Below are positions 36,751 through 46,646 of a stretch of DNA of 64,000 bases, piece by piece. The notes under the pieces are model-generated. The model was not told where the DNA came from and ran no database searches. It worked only from the letters and a program-made list of their open reading frames with translations. Positions within the stretch are counted from its first letter, which is position 1; the number at the start of each line of letters is the position of its first letter. Source of the DNA: Leclercia adecarboxylata (GTDB lineage Bacteria > Pseudomonadota > Gammaproteobacteria > Enterobacterales > Enterobacteriaceae). The stretch is from the NCBI GenBank assembly GCA_002360945.1, contig DERO01000003.1:124001-188000 (forward strand). The letters are read 5' to 3'. A program made the position numbers and the translations under genes.

Positions 36751-39108
36751 TCAAAATAGCCCCAACTGACCTGTCATCAGTGTAGCAAAGTCATCGTCCT
36801 TGAAGGGCAATATTCCGTCCGCAACGGGCTGTAGCTGGCGGGTGAGGTAGTGCTCATAGTCAAGGGGCGAGCGCTGATAATCCACCGGCTCCGGGCCGCT
36901 GGTGGTCCAGACATACTTGATGGTGCCGCGGTTCTGGTACTGCGGCGCGCGCCCGAGACGGACGTTCTCTTCGTCGGCAAGACGGGCGGCGCGCACGTGC
37001 GGCGGCACGTTGCGCTGATACTCTGCCAGCGGGCGGCGCAGGCGTTTGCGGTAGACCAGCTGGTCATCCAGCTCGCCGGCCATCAGGCTGGCTATGGTCT
37101 CGCGGACATACTCCTGATAGGGCTCGCGGCGGAAAATTTTCAGATACAGCGCCTGCTGGAAATGCTGGGCCAGCGGGGTCCAGTCGGTGCGCACGGTCTC
37201 CAGCCCTTTAAACACCATCCGCTGTTTTTCTCCCTCCTGAATAAGCCCGGCGTAGCGCTTTTTGCTGCCCTGATCGGTGCCGCGAATGGTGGGCATTAAA
37301 AAGCGGCAGAAGTGGGTCTCATACTCCAGCTCCAGGGCGCTGGTTAAGCCCGCCTGCTGCAGATGAGCCTGCCACCAGTCGTTGACGTAAGCTACCAGCC
37401 CCTGGCCGATGGCGGCTGCCTCTGCTTCGCTTTTCGCGCCCTTGAGCCAGACGAAGGTCGAGTCGGTATCGCCATAAATCACGTCATAGCCCCGGGATTC
37501 CACCAGCACTTTGGTCTGGCGCATGATCTCGTGGCCGCGCATGGTGATCGACGACGCCAGACGCGGGTCGAAGAAGCGGCAGGCGCTGGTGCCGAGCACG
37601 CCGTAAAAGGCATTCATGATGATCTTCAGCGCCTGGGAGAGGGGCTTGTTGCCGTGGCGCTTGGCCTCTTCGCGCCCGTGCCAGATCTGGCTGACGATCT
37701 CCGGCAGGCAGTGTTTGTCCCGGGAGAAACGCGCCCCCAAAAAACCTTCGGTGCTGTGCTGCTCATCGTGCTGGGCGAGGCCTTCCACCAGCCCGACCGG
37801 ATCGATAAGAAAGGTACGGATGATCGACGGATAGAGACTTTTGTAATCCAGCACCAGCACCGAGTCGTACAGACCGGGGCGGGAGTCCATCACATAGCCG
37901 CCGGGGCTGGCCTGTGGCGGCACGTCGCCGAGATTCGGTGCCACATAGCCCGCCCGGTGCATGCGCGGGAAATAGAGATGACTAAAGGCGGCCACGGAGC
38001 CGCCGTGCCGGTCGGCTGCGAGGCCATTGACCGTGGCGCGCTCCAGCAGGAACGGCATGATGTCGGTTTTGTGGAAGATGCGCGTTACCAGCTCGCAGTC
38101 TTTCAGGTTATAGGTCGCCAGCGCCGGTTTATCTTCGGCGAAGCGGCGGTCAATCTCGTCCATCCGGTCCCAGGGGTTGTCGATGGATTTGCCTTCCCCG
38201 AGCAGCTCCTGCGACACCGACTCCAGCGAAAACGATGAGAAGCTCCAGAACGCCGACTTTAGCGCCTCGATGCCGTCGATAATCAGCCGCCCGTTGGCCT
38301 GGGCAAAGAAGACGCCGTTTTTAAAGCCGTGCTCGCGCCACTCCAGCTCGCTGTTACCGCGCCCGAGCAGCAGCGGAATGCGATAGCGTTCGGCGTGCTT
38401 TTGCAGCACCCGCAGGTCAAACTGCACCACGTTCCAGCCGATGAGCACGTCCGGGTCGTGCTCTGCAAACCAGGCGTTGAGCTTCTCGAGCAACTGCGGG
38501 CGGCTGCTGACGTATTCGAGCTGAAAATCGAGCCCGGTGGCGTCGCCGTTGGCCGGGCCCAGCATATAAACAACCCGCTGGCCGCAGCCCTCAATGCCGA
38601 TGCAGTACAGCTCGCCGTGACGGGTCGTTTCGATATCCAGAGAGGCCCATTTCAGGGGCGGGCGATAGTGCGGATTGGGTTTCAGCCGGGCGTTAATCAG
38701 CCTGCCGTTATCAGGCGTGCCATCCACCCAGACCGGCGCGGTGATAAAGCGCTCCATCAGGAAGCGCTCCGGGGGGCGGATATCGGCTTCGTAGAGTGTC
38801 ACGCCCGCTTCACGCAGCAGTTTTTCATAGCGCATCAGCTGGCGATGGGCGCGGCAGTAGAGGCCGTAGACCGGACGACGCTGGAAATCTTTCAGTTCAA
38901 GGGGGGTCAGCCGCCAGCCGTTTTCACCGTGCAGCAGCTGTCGGGTTTTTTCGACGTGTGCTTCAGGAATAAAGGCAACGGACTCCTGCGGCGGCAGAGT
39001 GACGTTCAGCGGGCCGTTGTCGGTCGCCAGCCAGAATTCCACTTCAGTACCCTGCGGGGTATCCCGCCAGTGTCGGGTCAGTAAAAAGCCTTCTTGCGCC
39101 TGCGCCAC
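36751..39108 (-). CDS. polB: DNA polymerase II
   Basis: SOS-induced B-family polymerase with proofreading, used in replication restart and translesion bypass. It is 785 residues (783 in E. coli). The 3'-5' exonuclease motifs ([11 protein letters not shown] with Asp/Glu; [13 protein letters not shown]) come first. The polymerase motifs follow: [10 protein letters not shown] (motif A), [12 protein letters not shown] (motif B) and YGDTDSTF (motif C with the catalytic Asp pair). A LexA box would be expected upstream in the 39109-39190 gap, but no convincing CTG-N10-CAG was found by eye. Separated from araD by an AT-rich two-gene insert not found in E. coli. Confidence 0.97.
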   Translation of the reverse strand: MAQAQEGFLLTRHWRDTPQGTEVEFWLATDNGPLNVTLPPQESVAFIPEAHVEKTRQLLHGENGWRLTPLELKDFQRRPVYGLYCRAHRQLMRYEKLLREAGVTLYEADIRPPERFLMERFITAPVWVDGTPDNGRLINARLKPNPHYRPPLKWASLDIETTRHGELYCIGIEGCGQRVVYMLGPANGDATGLDFQLEYVSSRPQLLEKLNAWFAEHDPDVLIGWNVVQFDLRVLQKHAERYRIPLLLGRGNSELEWREHGFKNGVFFAQANGRLIIDGIEALKSAFWSFSSFSLESVSQELLGEGKSIDNPWDRMDEIDRRFAEDKPALATYNLKDCELVTRIFHKTDIMPFLLERATVNGLAADRHGGSVAAFSHLYFPRMHRAGYVAPNLGDVPPQASPGGYVMDSRPGLYDSVLVLDYKSLYPSIIRTFLIDPVGLVEGLAQHDEQHSTEGFLGARFSRDKHCLPEIVSQIWHGREEAKRHGNKPLSQALKIIMNAFYGVLGTSACRFFDPRLASSITMRGHEIMRQTKVLVESRGYDVIYGDTDSTFVWLKGAKSEAEAAAIGQGLVAYVNDWWQAHLQQAGLTSALELEYETHFCRFLMPTIRGTDQGSKKRYAGLIQEGEKQRMVFKGLETVRTDWTPLAQHFQQALYLKIFRREPYQEYVRETIASLMAGELDDQLVYRKRLRRPLAEYQRNVPPHVRAARLADEENVRLGRAPQYQNRGTIKYVWTTSGPEPVDYQRSPLDYEHYLTRQLQPVADGILPFKDDDFATLMTGQLGLF

Positions 39109-39120
39109 GCCGTATTCTCA

Positions 39121-39153
39121 TAAAACAAAACCAGGCGTGAGTATAGCCTGGTT
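39121..39153 (-). terminator. Terminator of the 39.2-40.5 kb two-gene unit
   Basis: Stem aaccaggc / gcctggtt around gtgagtata. Read on the minus strand it is followed by ttgtttta. It lies 34 bases past the end of the small membrane-protein gene and just ahead of polB, so it isolates the insert from polB. Confidence 0.7.
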
Positions 39154-39187
39154 ACGGGTGTTTCGCTGGGGTTTTATACAGTAATAA

Positions 39188-39607
39188 TTAGGATGTCTCG
39201 TACAATTCAAGTTCCAGCGAATCTCCTTTTTTATATACGCAGTAACGTTGATAATCATGAGCATAATCGTCAGGGTTGTGATATATCCATGAACAATTAT
39301 ATTTTTTGACTGCTTTAATCGTGCCAATGAAGTCAAGCAGCCGCTGTCTGCTCATCTCTATATCTTTTACGTTTCGATAAGTTATGACGACGCGCATTTC
39401 TTGCGTGTCAATATTGTAGCTATATGTGTAATCAATATTTTTTGAGACAAGTGGGGCTTTTTTTAGCGAGTCTGGTGTATAGAACCACCTGTAAATTTTA
39501 TCGGAATGGGAGTAATAATGTTCCCCTGCGGAGAGGATAAAAAAAGCAAAGAAGGCCAGCACCGCAGTTAAGAGTAAAATAACACATAGAGCAACAATGT
39601 TTTTCAT
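39188..39607 (-). CDS. Small membrane-anchored protein of unknown function
   Basis: A 139-residue protein not recognised. One strongly hydrophobic N-terminal segment (about residues 4-27, VALCVILLLTAVLAFFAFFI) has Lys2 ahead of it and no lipobox, so it is a signal anchor or uncleaved signal; the remaining 110 residues are charged, with two Cys (CSW about 104, RYCVYKK about 122), and would lie in the periplasm. It starts 3 bases after the stop of the 283-residue gene, so the two form one translational unit. AT-rich codons (aaa, ata, tat) set it apart from neighbours polB and araD, suggesting transfer. An immunity-like partner of the upstream gene is possible but only a guess. Confidence 0.7.
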   Translation of the reverse strand: MKNIVALCVILLLTAVLAFFAFFILSAGEHYYSHSDKIYRWFYTPDSLKKAPLVSKNIDYTYSYNIDTQEMRVVITYRNVKDIEMSRQRLLDFIGTIKAVKKYNCSWIYHNPDDYAHDYQRYCVYKKGDSLELELYETS

Positions 39608-39610
39608 ACG

Positions 39611-40462
39611 TCACCATCGCGCTACAGGTTTATGTGGATTAAGCAGGAAAAATAGAGGGCGATCCACAGGAGAGTCCGAAAAATTGAGGCTTCCTGCCGA
39701 TGACAAAGAGCTGTAAAGCTCATGGTTTAAACGTGTGCTGTTATTATAATAATGACTTACCGGTCTGGAGTTATGCATATTATACATGAGACCAGAAAAG
39801 CTCTCCTTAAGCGGTTTTATGTAATTCAACCAGTCGGGTAATTCTTTTTTAATGGGTTCTCCATATTTAAAGGGTGCTCTGGCATTAAACAGATAAGGAG
39901 AAAATTCGGTGTTCTTGTAATTCCCTATAGGGTTATGTGCATCCCATATCTGAATGGCTCTTTCGTAAGAGACGGGTCTGGCAAGCCAAAGTGGATCGGG
40001 CCCTGTTCCAAAGACGCGATAAAATCCAACCAGATCTGACACCAGGTCTTCAACGCTAAATCCACTGTCAGTATACCAATTGAATAATAGGGAGTTTTGC
40101 CATGCTTCGAATCTTTTTGCCGTATCATACATTAACGTTAATGCCACGCGTGCTTTGGATGATGGAGAAAGACAGGTTCGAACCATTACTTCAGTCAAAA
40201 CACCAGTACGGAACGCTATATTCCTCCCGAATAAACGTTTATTGATGCCCATTTCCTGAGAATAACGAACAGGAAAATACCAGCCGTTAAGCTCTTTGTA
40301 GAACTTTGCTTGGAATTCCTGATTCAGTTTTCGCTTGAGTTCTCTGGCATCATTGCCTTGTGCATGGCCTAAATCAATCCAACCAAGTTCCTCAGTATAT
40401 ATTAGCCCACGTTTGTTAGTCGTTGCGAATGCACCGTCCGTAATATCTCTGCGTTTACTCAT
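39611..40462 (-). CDS. Hypothetical protein, possibly DUF4056-like; first gene of an AT-rich pair
   Basis: A 283-residue soluble protein with no signal peptide or membrane segment. The ATG at 40462 follows aggagagtggca; an in-frame start 51 bases upstream lacks a ribosome site. Near the N-terminus is GLIYTEELGWIDLGHAQGND, and later FSVEDLVSDLVGFYRVF; these resemble, from memory, the conserved blocks of DUF4056 proteins (Gly-hydrophobic-Tyr-Thr, Asp-x-Gly-His, FSxEDLxSD). That match is unverified and the function of that family is unknown. The invariant-looking DLGH and SHYYNNS suggest possible catalytic His residues. Composition is far more AT-rich than neighbouring genes. It is followed after 3 bases by a small membrane protein. 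Confidence 0.65.
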   Translation of the reverse strand: MSKRRDITDGAFATTNKRGLIYTEELGWIDLGHAQGNDARELKRKLNQEFQAKFYKELNGWYFPVRYSQEMGINKRLFGRNIAFRTGVLTEVMVRTCLSPSSKARVALTLMYDTAKRFEAWQNSLLFNWYTDSGFSVEDLVSDLVGFYRVFGTGPDPLWLARPVSYERAIQIWDAHNPIGNYKNTEFSPYLFNARAPFKYGEPIKKELPDWLNYIKPLKESFSGLMYNMHNSRPVSHYYNNSTRLNHELYSSLSSAGSLNFSDSPVDRPLFFLLNPHKPVARW

Positions 40463-40551
40463 TTGCCACTCTCCTGTTTTCTTGGTTATATCAACAGGAT
40501 ACGTAATCGACAAATGCTCTTTTTTATCGCTTATGATGAACTAATTAGATG

Positions 40552-40586
40552 AGAAAATAATAAAGGTATCTGTTACCAGATACCTT
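40552..40586 (-). terminator. Terminator of araBAD
   Basis: Perfect 10-base stem aaggtatctg / cagatacctt with a ttac loop (40563-40586), followed on the minus strand by tattatttt. It sits 6 bases past the araD stop. Confidence 0.88.
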
Positions 40587-40592
40587 ACATAA

Positions 40593-41288
40593 TTACTGCC
40601 CGTAATACGCCTTCGCACCGTGCTTACGCAGGTAATGTTTATCCAGCAGGGTCTGCTGCATATCCGGTAACTGCGGTGCCAGCTGGCGGCAGAAGATGCC
40701 CATATAGGCCACCTCTTCCAGCACGATGGCGTTGTGCACCGCGTCTTCGGCATTTTTGCCCCACGCGAATGGGCCGTGGGAGTGAACCAGCACCCCCGGC
40801 ATCTGCGCCGCATCGATCCCCTGTTTCTCGAAGGTTTCGACAATCACGTTGCCGGTTTCCCACTCGTACTCACCGTTGATTTCGGCATCGGTCATCTTGC
40901 GGGTGCAGGGGATGGTGCCATAGAAATAGTCGGCGTGGGTGGTGCCGGTTGCCGGGATGGATTGCCCGGCCTGCGCCCAGATGGTGGCGTGACGGGAGTG
41001 GGTGTGAACGATGCCGCCGATAGACGGGAAGGCCTGATACAGCAAGCGGTGGGTCGGCGTATCGGAAGAGGGTTTTTTCGTGCCTTCCACCACTTCACCG
41101 GTGGCGATACTCACCACCACCATATCGTCGGCGGTCATCACCCGGTAGTCGACCCCGGACGGTTTAATAACAAATACGCCAGCTTCACGGTCAACCGCGC
41201 TGACGTTGCCCCAGGTCAGGGTGACAAGATTGTGTTCCGGCAGGGCAAGGTTGGCTTCAAGCACCTGACGTTTGAGATCTTCCAGCAT
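40593..41288 (-). CDS. araD: L-ribulose-5-phosphate 4-epimerase
   Basis: Converts L-ribulose 5-phosphate to D-xylulose 5-phosphate, the last step of arabinose entry into the pentose phosphate pathway. It is 231 residues, as in E. coli, of the class II aldolase/epimerase family. Zinc-site residues are visible: THSRHA (His95, His97 in E. coli) and [10 protein letters not shown] (His171). The SGVDYRVMT phosphate loop is conserved. Third gene of araBAD, 51 bases after araA; the gap carries a GC-rich stem that may tune araD level. Confidence 0.97.
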   Translation of the reverse strand: MLEDLKRQVLEANLALPEHNLVTLTWGNVSAVDREAGVFVIKPSGVDYRVMTADDMVVVSIATGEVVEGTKKPSSDTPTHRLLYQAFPSIGGIVHTHSRHATIWAQAGQSIPATGTTHADYFYGTIPCTRKMTDAEINGEYEWETGNVIVETFEKQGIDAAQMPGVLVHSHGPFAWGKNAEDAVHNAIVLEEVAYMGIFCRQLAPQLPDMQQTLLDKHYLRKHGAKAYYGQ

Positions 41289-41339
41289 GTATCCTCCAGG
41301 AAAAAAGGCCCGCCCTGCGGCAGGCCAAAGGTTCCCCTG

Positions 41340-42842
41340 TTAACGTTTTGAACCGTAATAGACTTCGTTCCAGCGCAGCGCGTCTTTGAAGGCTGGCATA
41401 CGGGTGTCGTTATCAATCACGGTCAGCTCGATGTCGTGCAGCTCCGCGAACTGACGCATGTCGTTGAGATCCAGCGCATGGCTGAAGACGGTATGGTGGG
41501 CGCCGCCCGCCACGATCCAGGCTTCGGACGCGGTGGCCAGATCCGGCTGGGCTTTCCACAGGGCGTTGGCCACCGGCAGTTTTGGCAGGGCGTGAGGGGT
41601 TTCAACGGCGTCGACACAGTTGACCAGCAGGCGGAAACGATCCCCCAGATCGATCAGGCTGGCGTTAATCGCCGGACCGGTGCGGGTGTTGAAGATCAGA
41701 CGGGCCGGATCGGCTTTGCCGCCGATGCCGAGGTGCTGAACGTCGAGGATCGGTTTCTCATCCACGGCGATCGACGGGCAGACTTCCAGCATGTGCGAGC
41801 CCAGCACCAGATCGTTGCCGTTCTCGAAGTGGTAGGTGTAATCCTCCATAAAGGAGGTGCCGCCCTGCAGACCGGTCGACATCACTTTCATGATGCGTAG
41901 CAGAGCGGCAGTTTTCCAGTCGCCTTCCCCGGCAAAGCCGTAGCCCTGCTGCATCAGACGTTGTACCGCCAGGCCCGGCAGCTGCTTCAGGCCGTGAAGA
42001 TCTTCAAAGGTGGTAGTGAAGGCATGGAAGCCGCCCTGTTCGAGGAAGCGCTTCATGCCCAGCTCGATACGGGCCGCATCCAGCACGTTCTGGCGTTTTT
42101 CGCCGTTCACCTGTGCCGCGGCGGTCAGGCGGTAGCTGCTTTCATACTCATCCACCAGCGCATTTACGTCGCCATCGCCGATCTCATTGACGACCTGAAC
42201 CAGGTCGCCCACCGCCCAGGTATTGACGGAGAAACCGAATTTAATCTGCGCGGCCACTTTATCGCCGTCGGTCACTGCCACTTCACGCATGTTGTCGCCG
42301 AAGCGCACCACTTTCAGCTGACGGGTATCCTGCTTCGATACCGCCTGGCGCATCCACGAACCAATACGCTGGTGGGCCTGTTTGTCCTGCCAGTGGCCGG
42401 TCACCACCGCGTGCTGCTGGCGCATACGTGCGCCGATGAAGCCGAACTCGCGGCCGCCGTGTGCGGTCTGGTTCAGGTTCATAAAGTCCATGTCGATGCT
42501 GTCCCACGGCAGCGCCGCGTTGAACTGGGTATGGAACTGCAGCAGCGGTTTGTTGAGGATCGCGAGGCCGTTGATCCACATCTTGGCCGGAGAGAAGGTG
42601 TGCAGCCACACCACCAGCCCGGCGCATTTGTCGTCGTAGTTGGCGTCGCGGCAGATATGGGTGATTTCATCCGGCGAGGTGCCCAGCGGCTTCAGCACCA
42701 GCTTGCACGGCAGTTTTGCTTCCGCATTCAGGGCATTGACCACATGTTCTGCGTGCTGAGTCACCTGGCGCAGGGCTTCCGGCCCGTAAAGATGCTGACT
42801 ACCAATCACAAACCACACTTCATAATTATTAAAAATCGTCAT
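41340..42842 (-). CDS. araA: L-arabinose isomerase
   Basis: Interconverts L-arabinose and L-ribulose, Mn2+-dependent. It is 500 residues, as in E. coli. Metal ligands are in the expected places: Glu306 and Glu333 regions ([20 protein letters not shown]) and His350/His450 regions ([21 protein letters not shown]). It starts 10 bases after araB, so the two are co-transcribed and probably coupled. Confidence 0.98.
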   Translation of the reverse strand: MTIFNNYEVWFVIGSQHLYGPEALRQVTQHAEHVVNALNAEAKLPCKLVLKPLGTSPDEITHICRDANYDDKCAGLVVWLHTFSPAKMWINGLAILNKPLLQFHTQFNAALPWDSIDMDFMNLNQTAHGGREFGFIGARMRQQHAVVTGHWQDKQAHQRIGSWMRQAVSKQDTRQLKVVRFGDNMREVAVTDGDKVAAQIKFGFSVNTWAVGDLVQVVNEIGDGDVNALVDEYESSYRLTAAAQVNGEKRQNVLDAARIELGMKRFLEQGGFHAFTTTFEDLHGLKQLPGLAVQRLMQQGYGFAGEGDWKTAALLRIMKVMSTGLQGGTSFMEDYTYHFENGNDLVLGSHMLEVCPSIAVDEKPILDVQHLGIGGKADPARLIFNTRTGPAINASLIDLGDRFRLLVNCVDAVETPHALPKLPVANALWKAQPDLATASEAWIVAGGAHHTVFSHALDLNDMRQFAELHDIELTVIDNDTRMPAFKDALRWNEVYYGSKR

Positions 42843-42852
42843 TATCGTGTCC

Positions 42853-44562
42853 TTAATGTGTCAGGGTTGCCGTAGATTCCGGGATGCTTTTAACCGGGGC
42901 GGCGACAGGGAGATAGTGCTGCTCAGCGCTCTTCGCCCACTGCTGGTAGCGCTGATAAAGCTGTTCGAAACGTTGCGCCTGCTGGGCGCGCGGCTGCAGG
43001 GTGCTTTCCACCTGGCTGGCCATATGTTGCTGCGCCGTCGGGATATCGGCATGTACGCCCGCCGCCACGGCGGCGAAGATGGCCGCACCCAGGGCGCAGC
43101 ACTGATCGGAGGCGACAATCTGCAGCGGACGGTTGAGCACATCGCAGCAGGCCTGCATGATCACCGGGTTCTTACGGGCGATACCGCCTAGGGCCATCAC
43201 CTCATTAACGGCGATCCCCTGCTCGGTGAAGCATTCCATAATGGCGCGCGCGCCGAAGGCGGTGGCGGCCACCAGCCCGCCGAACAGCGCCGGGGCGTCG
43301 GTGGCGAGATTCAGATCGGTAATGACCCCTTTCAGACGCTGGTTAGCATTCGGGGTACGGCGGCCGTTAAACCAGTCGAGCACCACCGGGAGATGGTCGA
43401 GGGACGGGTTTTTGGCCCAGGCCTCGGTCAGCTGCGGCAGGAGCTGCTTCTTGCTGGCGTCAATCTGGGTTTTCAGCTCAGGATGTGCAGCCGCCAACTG
43501 ATCCAGCGGCCAGCCCAGCACCCGGCCAAACCAGGCGTAGATGTCACCGAAGGCGGACTGGCCCGCTTCGAGACCGATAAAGTCCGGCACCACGCTGCCG
43601 TCCACCTGGCCGCAGATGCCTTTCACGGCGCGGTCGCCGACGCTGGCTTTATCCGCCGTCAGGATGTCGCAGGTGGAGGTGCCGATCACTTTCACCAGCG
43701 TATTCGGCTGGGCACCGGCACCGACCGCACCCATATGGCAGTCAAATGCGCCGCCGGAGATGGCGACGTGCTGCGGCAGGCCAAGGCGTTCCGCCCACTC
43801 GGCGCAGAGCGTGCCAACCGGGATATCGGCGGTCCAGGTATCGGTAAACAGCGGGTAGTCGAGTTTCTGGTTGATGATCGGGTCGAGGTCGTCAAAGAAG
43901 GCGGCAGGCGGCAGGCCACCCCAGCTCTCATGCCAGAGGGATTTATGCCCGGCGCTGCAGCGGCCGCGACGGATATCCTGCGGACGGGTGGTGCCGGAGA
44001 GCAGGGCCGGAACCCAGTCGCACAGCTCAATCCACGATACCGCAGCCTCGGCAACGTGCCGATCCTGACGGGTAACGTGCAGGATCTTCGCCCAGAACCA
44101 TTCGCTGGAGTAAATGCCGCCGATGTAGCGGGAGTAGTCGCTTTTGCCAGGCTGATGGCACAAACGGGTGATGGCCTCGGCTTCTTCCACTGCGGTATGG
44201 TCTTTCCACAGCACGAACATGGCGTTCGGGTTGTCGGCAAACTCCGGACGCAGCGCCAGCACATGGCCCTCGGCGTCAATCGGTGCCGGGGTCGAGCCGG
44301 TGCTGTCCACGCCGATGCCGACGATCTGGCTGCGCTGCGCCTCGCTTAACTCGGCCAGCACGGTTTTGATCGCCGCTTCCATCGACTCGATATAGTCGCG
44401 GGGATGGTGGCGGAACTGATTGTTCGGCGCATCGCAGAAGCGCCCCTCTTGCCAGCGCGGGTACCACTCAACGCTGGTCGCTATCTCCTGACCTGTTGCG
44501 CACTCCACTGCCAGGGCGCGTACTGAGTCACTGCCAAAATCGAGGCCAATCGCAATTGCCAT
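42853..44562 (-). CDS. araB: L-ribulokinase
   Basis: ATP-dependent kinase that phosphorylates L-ribulose at O5; FGGY family. It is 569 residues (566 in E. coli). The N-terminal phosphate loop is [13 protein letters not shown] (about 6-18) with the catalytic domain motif [10 protein letters not shown] and the C-terminal ATP-binding [12 protein letters not shown]. First gene of araBAD; the start codon is 33 bases from the -10 of its AraC/CRP-dependent promoter. Confidence 0.97.
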   Translation of the reverse strand: MAIAIGLDFGSDSVRALAVECATGQEIATSVEWYPRWQEGRFCDAPNNQFRHHPRDYIESMEAAIKTVLAELSEAQRSQIVGIGVDSTGSTPAPIDAEGHVLALRPEFADNPNAMFVLWKDHTAVEEAEAITRLCHQPGKSDYSRYIGGIYSSEWFWAKILHVTRQDRHVAEAAVSWIELCDWVPALLSGTTRPQDIRRGRCSAGHKSLWHESWGGLPPAAFFDDLDPIINQKLDYPLFTDTWTADIPVGTLCAEWAERLGLPQHVAISGGAFDCHMGAVGAGAQPNTLVKVIGTSTCDILTADKASVGDRAVKGICGQVDGSVVPDFIGLEAGQSAFGDIYAWFGRVLGWPLDQLAAAHPELKTQIDASKKQLLPQLTEAWAKNPSLDHLPVVLDWFNGRRTPNANQRLKGVITDLNLATDAPALFGGLVAATAFGARAIMECFTEQGIAVNEVMALGGIARKNPVIMQACCDVLNRPLQIVASDQCCALGAAIFAAVAAGVHADIPTAQQHMASQVESTLQPRAQQAQRFEQLYQRYQQWAKSAEQHYLPVAAPVKSIPESTATLTH

Positions 44563-44595
44563 GGTGTTGCTCCATCAAAAAACAGATATGAATGA

Positions 44596-44625
44596 ACATT
44601 AGAGAGTGAGGGGGAAAATCGTCAG
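44596..44625 (-). promoter_or_regulatory. araBAD promoter (pBAD) -10/-35
   Basis: On the minus strand CTGACG (44620-44625) acts as -35 and TAATGT (44596-44601) as -10, 18 bases apart. The -35 overlaps the end of araI2, which is how AraC contacts polymerase in E. coli. Sequence and layout closely follow the E. coli promoter. Confidence 0.8.
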
Positions 44626-44659
44626 GCAGGATCCGCTAATCTTATGGATGATTTTGCTG
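44622..44659 (-). promoter_or_regulatory. AraC half-sites araI1 and araI2
   Basis: araI2 is 44622-44638 (minus strand TAGCGGATCCTGCCTGA) and araI1 is 44643-44659 (minus strand CAGCAAAATCATCCATA). They are direct repeats about 21 bases apart, nearly identical to E. coli. AraC with arabinose fills both to activate pBAD; without arabinose it holds araI1 and araO2 in a loop. Confidence 0.88.
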
Positions 44660-44670
44660 TGACATGGGAA

Positions 44671-44692
44671 AGTGTGACGCCGTGCAAATAAT
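44671..44692. promoter_or_regulatory. CRP site between araBAD and araC
   Basis: TGTGA (44673-44677), six bases, then GCAAA; the left half is perfect and the right half degenerate, as in E. coli. It lies just upstream of araI1, and CRP-cAMP here stimulates both pBAD and pC and helps break the repression loop. Confidence 0.8.
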
Positions 44693-44693
44693 C

Positions 44694-44730
44694 CATGTGG
44701 ACATTTCTGCCGTGGTTATAGACACTTTTG
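44694..44730. promoter_or_regulatory. araO1 operator
   Basis: The block catgtggacatttctgccg and gttatagacacttttg matches the E. coli araO1 left and right half-sites almost base for base. AraC bound here represses its own promoter, which lies over this segment and fires rightward. Confidence 0.75.
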
Positions 44731-44852
44731 TTACTGCCGACCCGCTCGATGTTACGGTTAAATCGCAACGGAAGCGTTAAGATGGCGGACCTTAAAGTGG
44801 GCTGATACCTTTTCGCTCTTTGGCTGGCCCGTTTTTATGCCGCTTTTGTTGA

Positions 44853-44870
44853 TATGGACAAATGGTTTCC
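44853..44870. promoter_or_regulatory. araO2 operator in the araC leader
   Basis: The complementary strand reads GGAAACCATTTGTCCATA, close to E. coli AGAAACCAATTGTCCATA. It lies about 210 bases from araI1, the spacing needed for AraC-mediated DNA looping, and 28 bases before the araC ATG. Confidence 0.82.
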
Positions 44871-44897
44871 TTCACGACCGTCAGGAGTACAGACAAT

Positions 44898-45743
44898 ATG
44901 GCTGAAACGCAAAGCGATCCCCTGCTGCCGGGCTACTCGTTCAACGCGCATCTGGTGGCGGGGCTGACCCCTATTGAGGCCGAAGGCTATCTCGATTTTT
45001 ACGTTGACCGACCGCTGGGGATGAAGGGCTATATCCTCAACCTGACCGTGCGCGGAGAGGGGGTGATCAAGAATGGCGATCGGACCTTCGTCTGCCGTCC
45101 GGGGGATATCCTGCTCTTCCCGCCGGGGGAAATTCACCACTACGGCCGCCATCCCGATGCCCGGGAGTGGTATCACCAGTGGGTCTACTTCCGCCCGCGC
45201 GCCTACTGGCATGAGTGGCTGGCCTGGCCGTCGATGTTTGCCCATACCGGCTTTTATCGCCCGGATGAGGTCCATCAGCCGCAGTTTCGTGAACTCTTTG
45301 CCCAGATCATCGAGGCCGGGCAGGCCGGTGGGCGCTATGCTGAACTGCTGGCGATCAATCTGCTGGAGCAGCTTCTGCTGCGCCGGATGGAAGCGATCAA
45401 CGAATCTCTCAACCCGCCGCTGGATCACCGGGTACGCGAAGCCTGCCAGTACATCAGCGATCATCTGGCGGACAGCCAGTTTGATATCGCCAGCGTCGCC
45501 CAGCATGTCTGCCTGTCGCCGTCGCGGCTGTCGCACCTGTTCCGCCAGCAGCTGGGGGTGAGCGTCCTGAGCTGGCGCGAGGATCAGCGCATCAGCCAGG
45601 CCAAGCTGCTGCTCAGTACCACCCGGATGCCGATTGCCACCGTCGGACGCAACGTCGGCTTTGAGGATCAGCTCTATTTCTCACGGGTATTCAAAAAATG
45701 CACCGGCGCCAGCCCGAGCGAATTTCGCGCAGGTTGTGAATAG
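44898..45743 (+). CDS. araC: Arabinose operon regulator AraC
   Basis: Arabinose-sensing activator/repressor of araBAD, araFGH and araE. It is 281 residues against 292 in E. coli: the C-terminal tail stops at FRAGCE, without the last eleven E. coli residues, which lie outside the DNA-binding fold. N-terminal arm and cupin-like arabinose domain ([35 protein letters not shown]) are followed by the two AraC/XylS HTH motifs ([21 protein letters not shown] and [19 protein letters not shown]). ATG 44898 follows caggagtacagaca; an ATG 36 bases earlier would run through araO2 and is rejected. Confidence 0.96.
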   Translation: MAETQSDPLLPGYSFNAHLVAGLTPIEAEGYLDFYVDRPLGMKGYILNLTVRGEGVIKNGDRTFVCRPGDILLFPPGEIHHYGRHPDAREWYHQWVYFRPRAYWHEWLAWPSMFAHTGFYRPDEVHQPQFRELFAQIIEAGQAGGRYAELLAINLLEQLLLRRMEAINESLNPPLDHRVREACQYISDHLADSQFDIASVAQHVCLSPSRLSHLFRQQLGVSVLSWREDQRISQAKLLLSTTRMPIATVGRNVGFEDQLYFSRVFKKCTGASPSEFRAGCE

Positions 45744-45872
45744 AAGGTAAATAAAACTAAACATATTCGCTGTATGCCGTTCACACCCGGTAAACTATTC
45801 AGACAATTGTTGTCTTGACGCGGCAGGCCTCTCTTCGCAGAATCCCTGCTTCGTCACCTGACCGGAACTGTT

Positions 45873-46640
45873 ATGCAGGCATTGCTGGAACATTTTATTA
45901 CCCAGTCCGTAACTTACTCGCTCATTGCTGTGGCGTTAGTGGCCTTTCTTGAATCCCTGGCGCTGGTCGGTCTGATTTTACCCGGCACGGTAATGATGAG
46001 CGGGCTCGGCGCCTTGATCGGCAGCGGCGAGGTTAACTTCTGGCAGGCGTGGCTGGCGGGGATCGTCGGGTGTCTGCTGGGGGACTGGATCTCATTCTGG
46101 CTGGGCTGGCGCTTTAAAAAACCGCTTCACCGCTGGTCATTCATGAAGAAGAACAAAGCCCTGCTCGACAAGACCGAGCACGCCCTGCATCAGCACAGCA
46201 TGTTTACTATTCTGGTAGGCCGCTTTGTTGGCCCGACGCGTCCGCTGGTGCCGATGGTGGCGGGGATGCTGGATCTGCCGGTGACCAAGTTTATTGTGCC
46301 GAACCTGCTGGGCTGCCTGTTCTGGCCACCGATCTACTTCCTACCGGGGATCCTGGCCGGTGCGGCCATCGATATTCCTTCTGATGTCCAGAGCGGCGGC
46401 TTTAAGTGGCTGCTGCTGGCAACCGCGCTGCTACTGTGGCTGGCGGCATGGCTCTGCTGGCGACTGTGGCGCAGCGGGACAGCCTCCGGGGATCGTCTGA
46501 GCAACTACCTGCCGCGCGGGCGCTTATTCTGGCTGGCACCCGTCACCCTGGGGATCGCCGTTGTAGCGCTGGTGGCGCTGATCCGCCATCCCCTTATGCC
46601 GGTCTACGGCGAGATCTTGTTGAAAGTGGTCAGCCGCTGA
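45873..46640 (+). CDS. yabI: DedA-family inner-membrane protein YabI
   Basis: Member of the DedA/VTT family, now linked to undecaprenyl-phosphate and phospholipid flipping and to membrane potential homeostasis; the exact substrate of YabI is not certain. It is 255 residues (254 in E. coli) with five or six hydrophobic helices. The family signature is visible: acidic FLESLALVGLILPGT near the N-terminus, GDWISFWLGW, and the arginine-containing VGRFVGPTRPLVPMVAG. It converges on thiQ with only six bases between stops. Confidence 0.95.
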   Translation: MQALLEHFITQSVTYSLIAVALVAFLESLALVGLILPGTVMMSGLGALIGSGEVNFWQAWLAGIVGCLLGDWISFWLGWRFKKPLHRWSFMKKNKALLDKTEHALHQHSMFTILVGRFVGPTRPLVPMVAGMLDLPVTKFIVPNLLGCLFWPPIYFLPGILAGAAIDIPSDVQSGGFKWLLLATALLLWLAAWLCWRLWRSGTASGDRLSNYLPRGRLFWLAPVTLGIAVVALVALIRHPLMPVYGEILLKVVSR

Positions 46641-46646
46641 CCGCCG

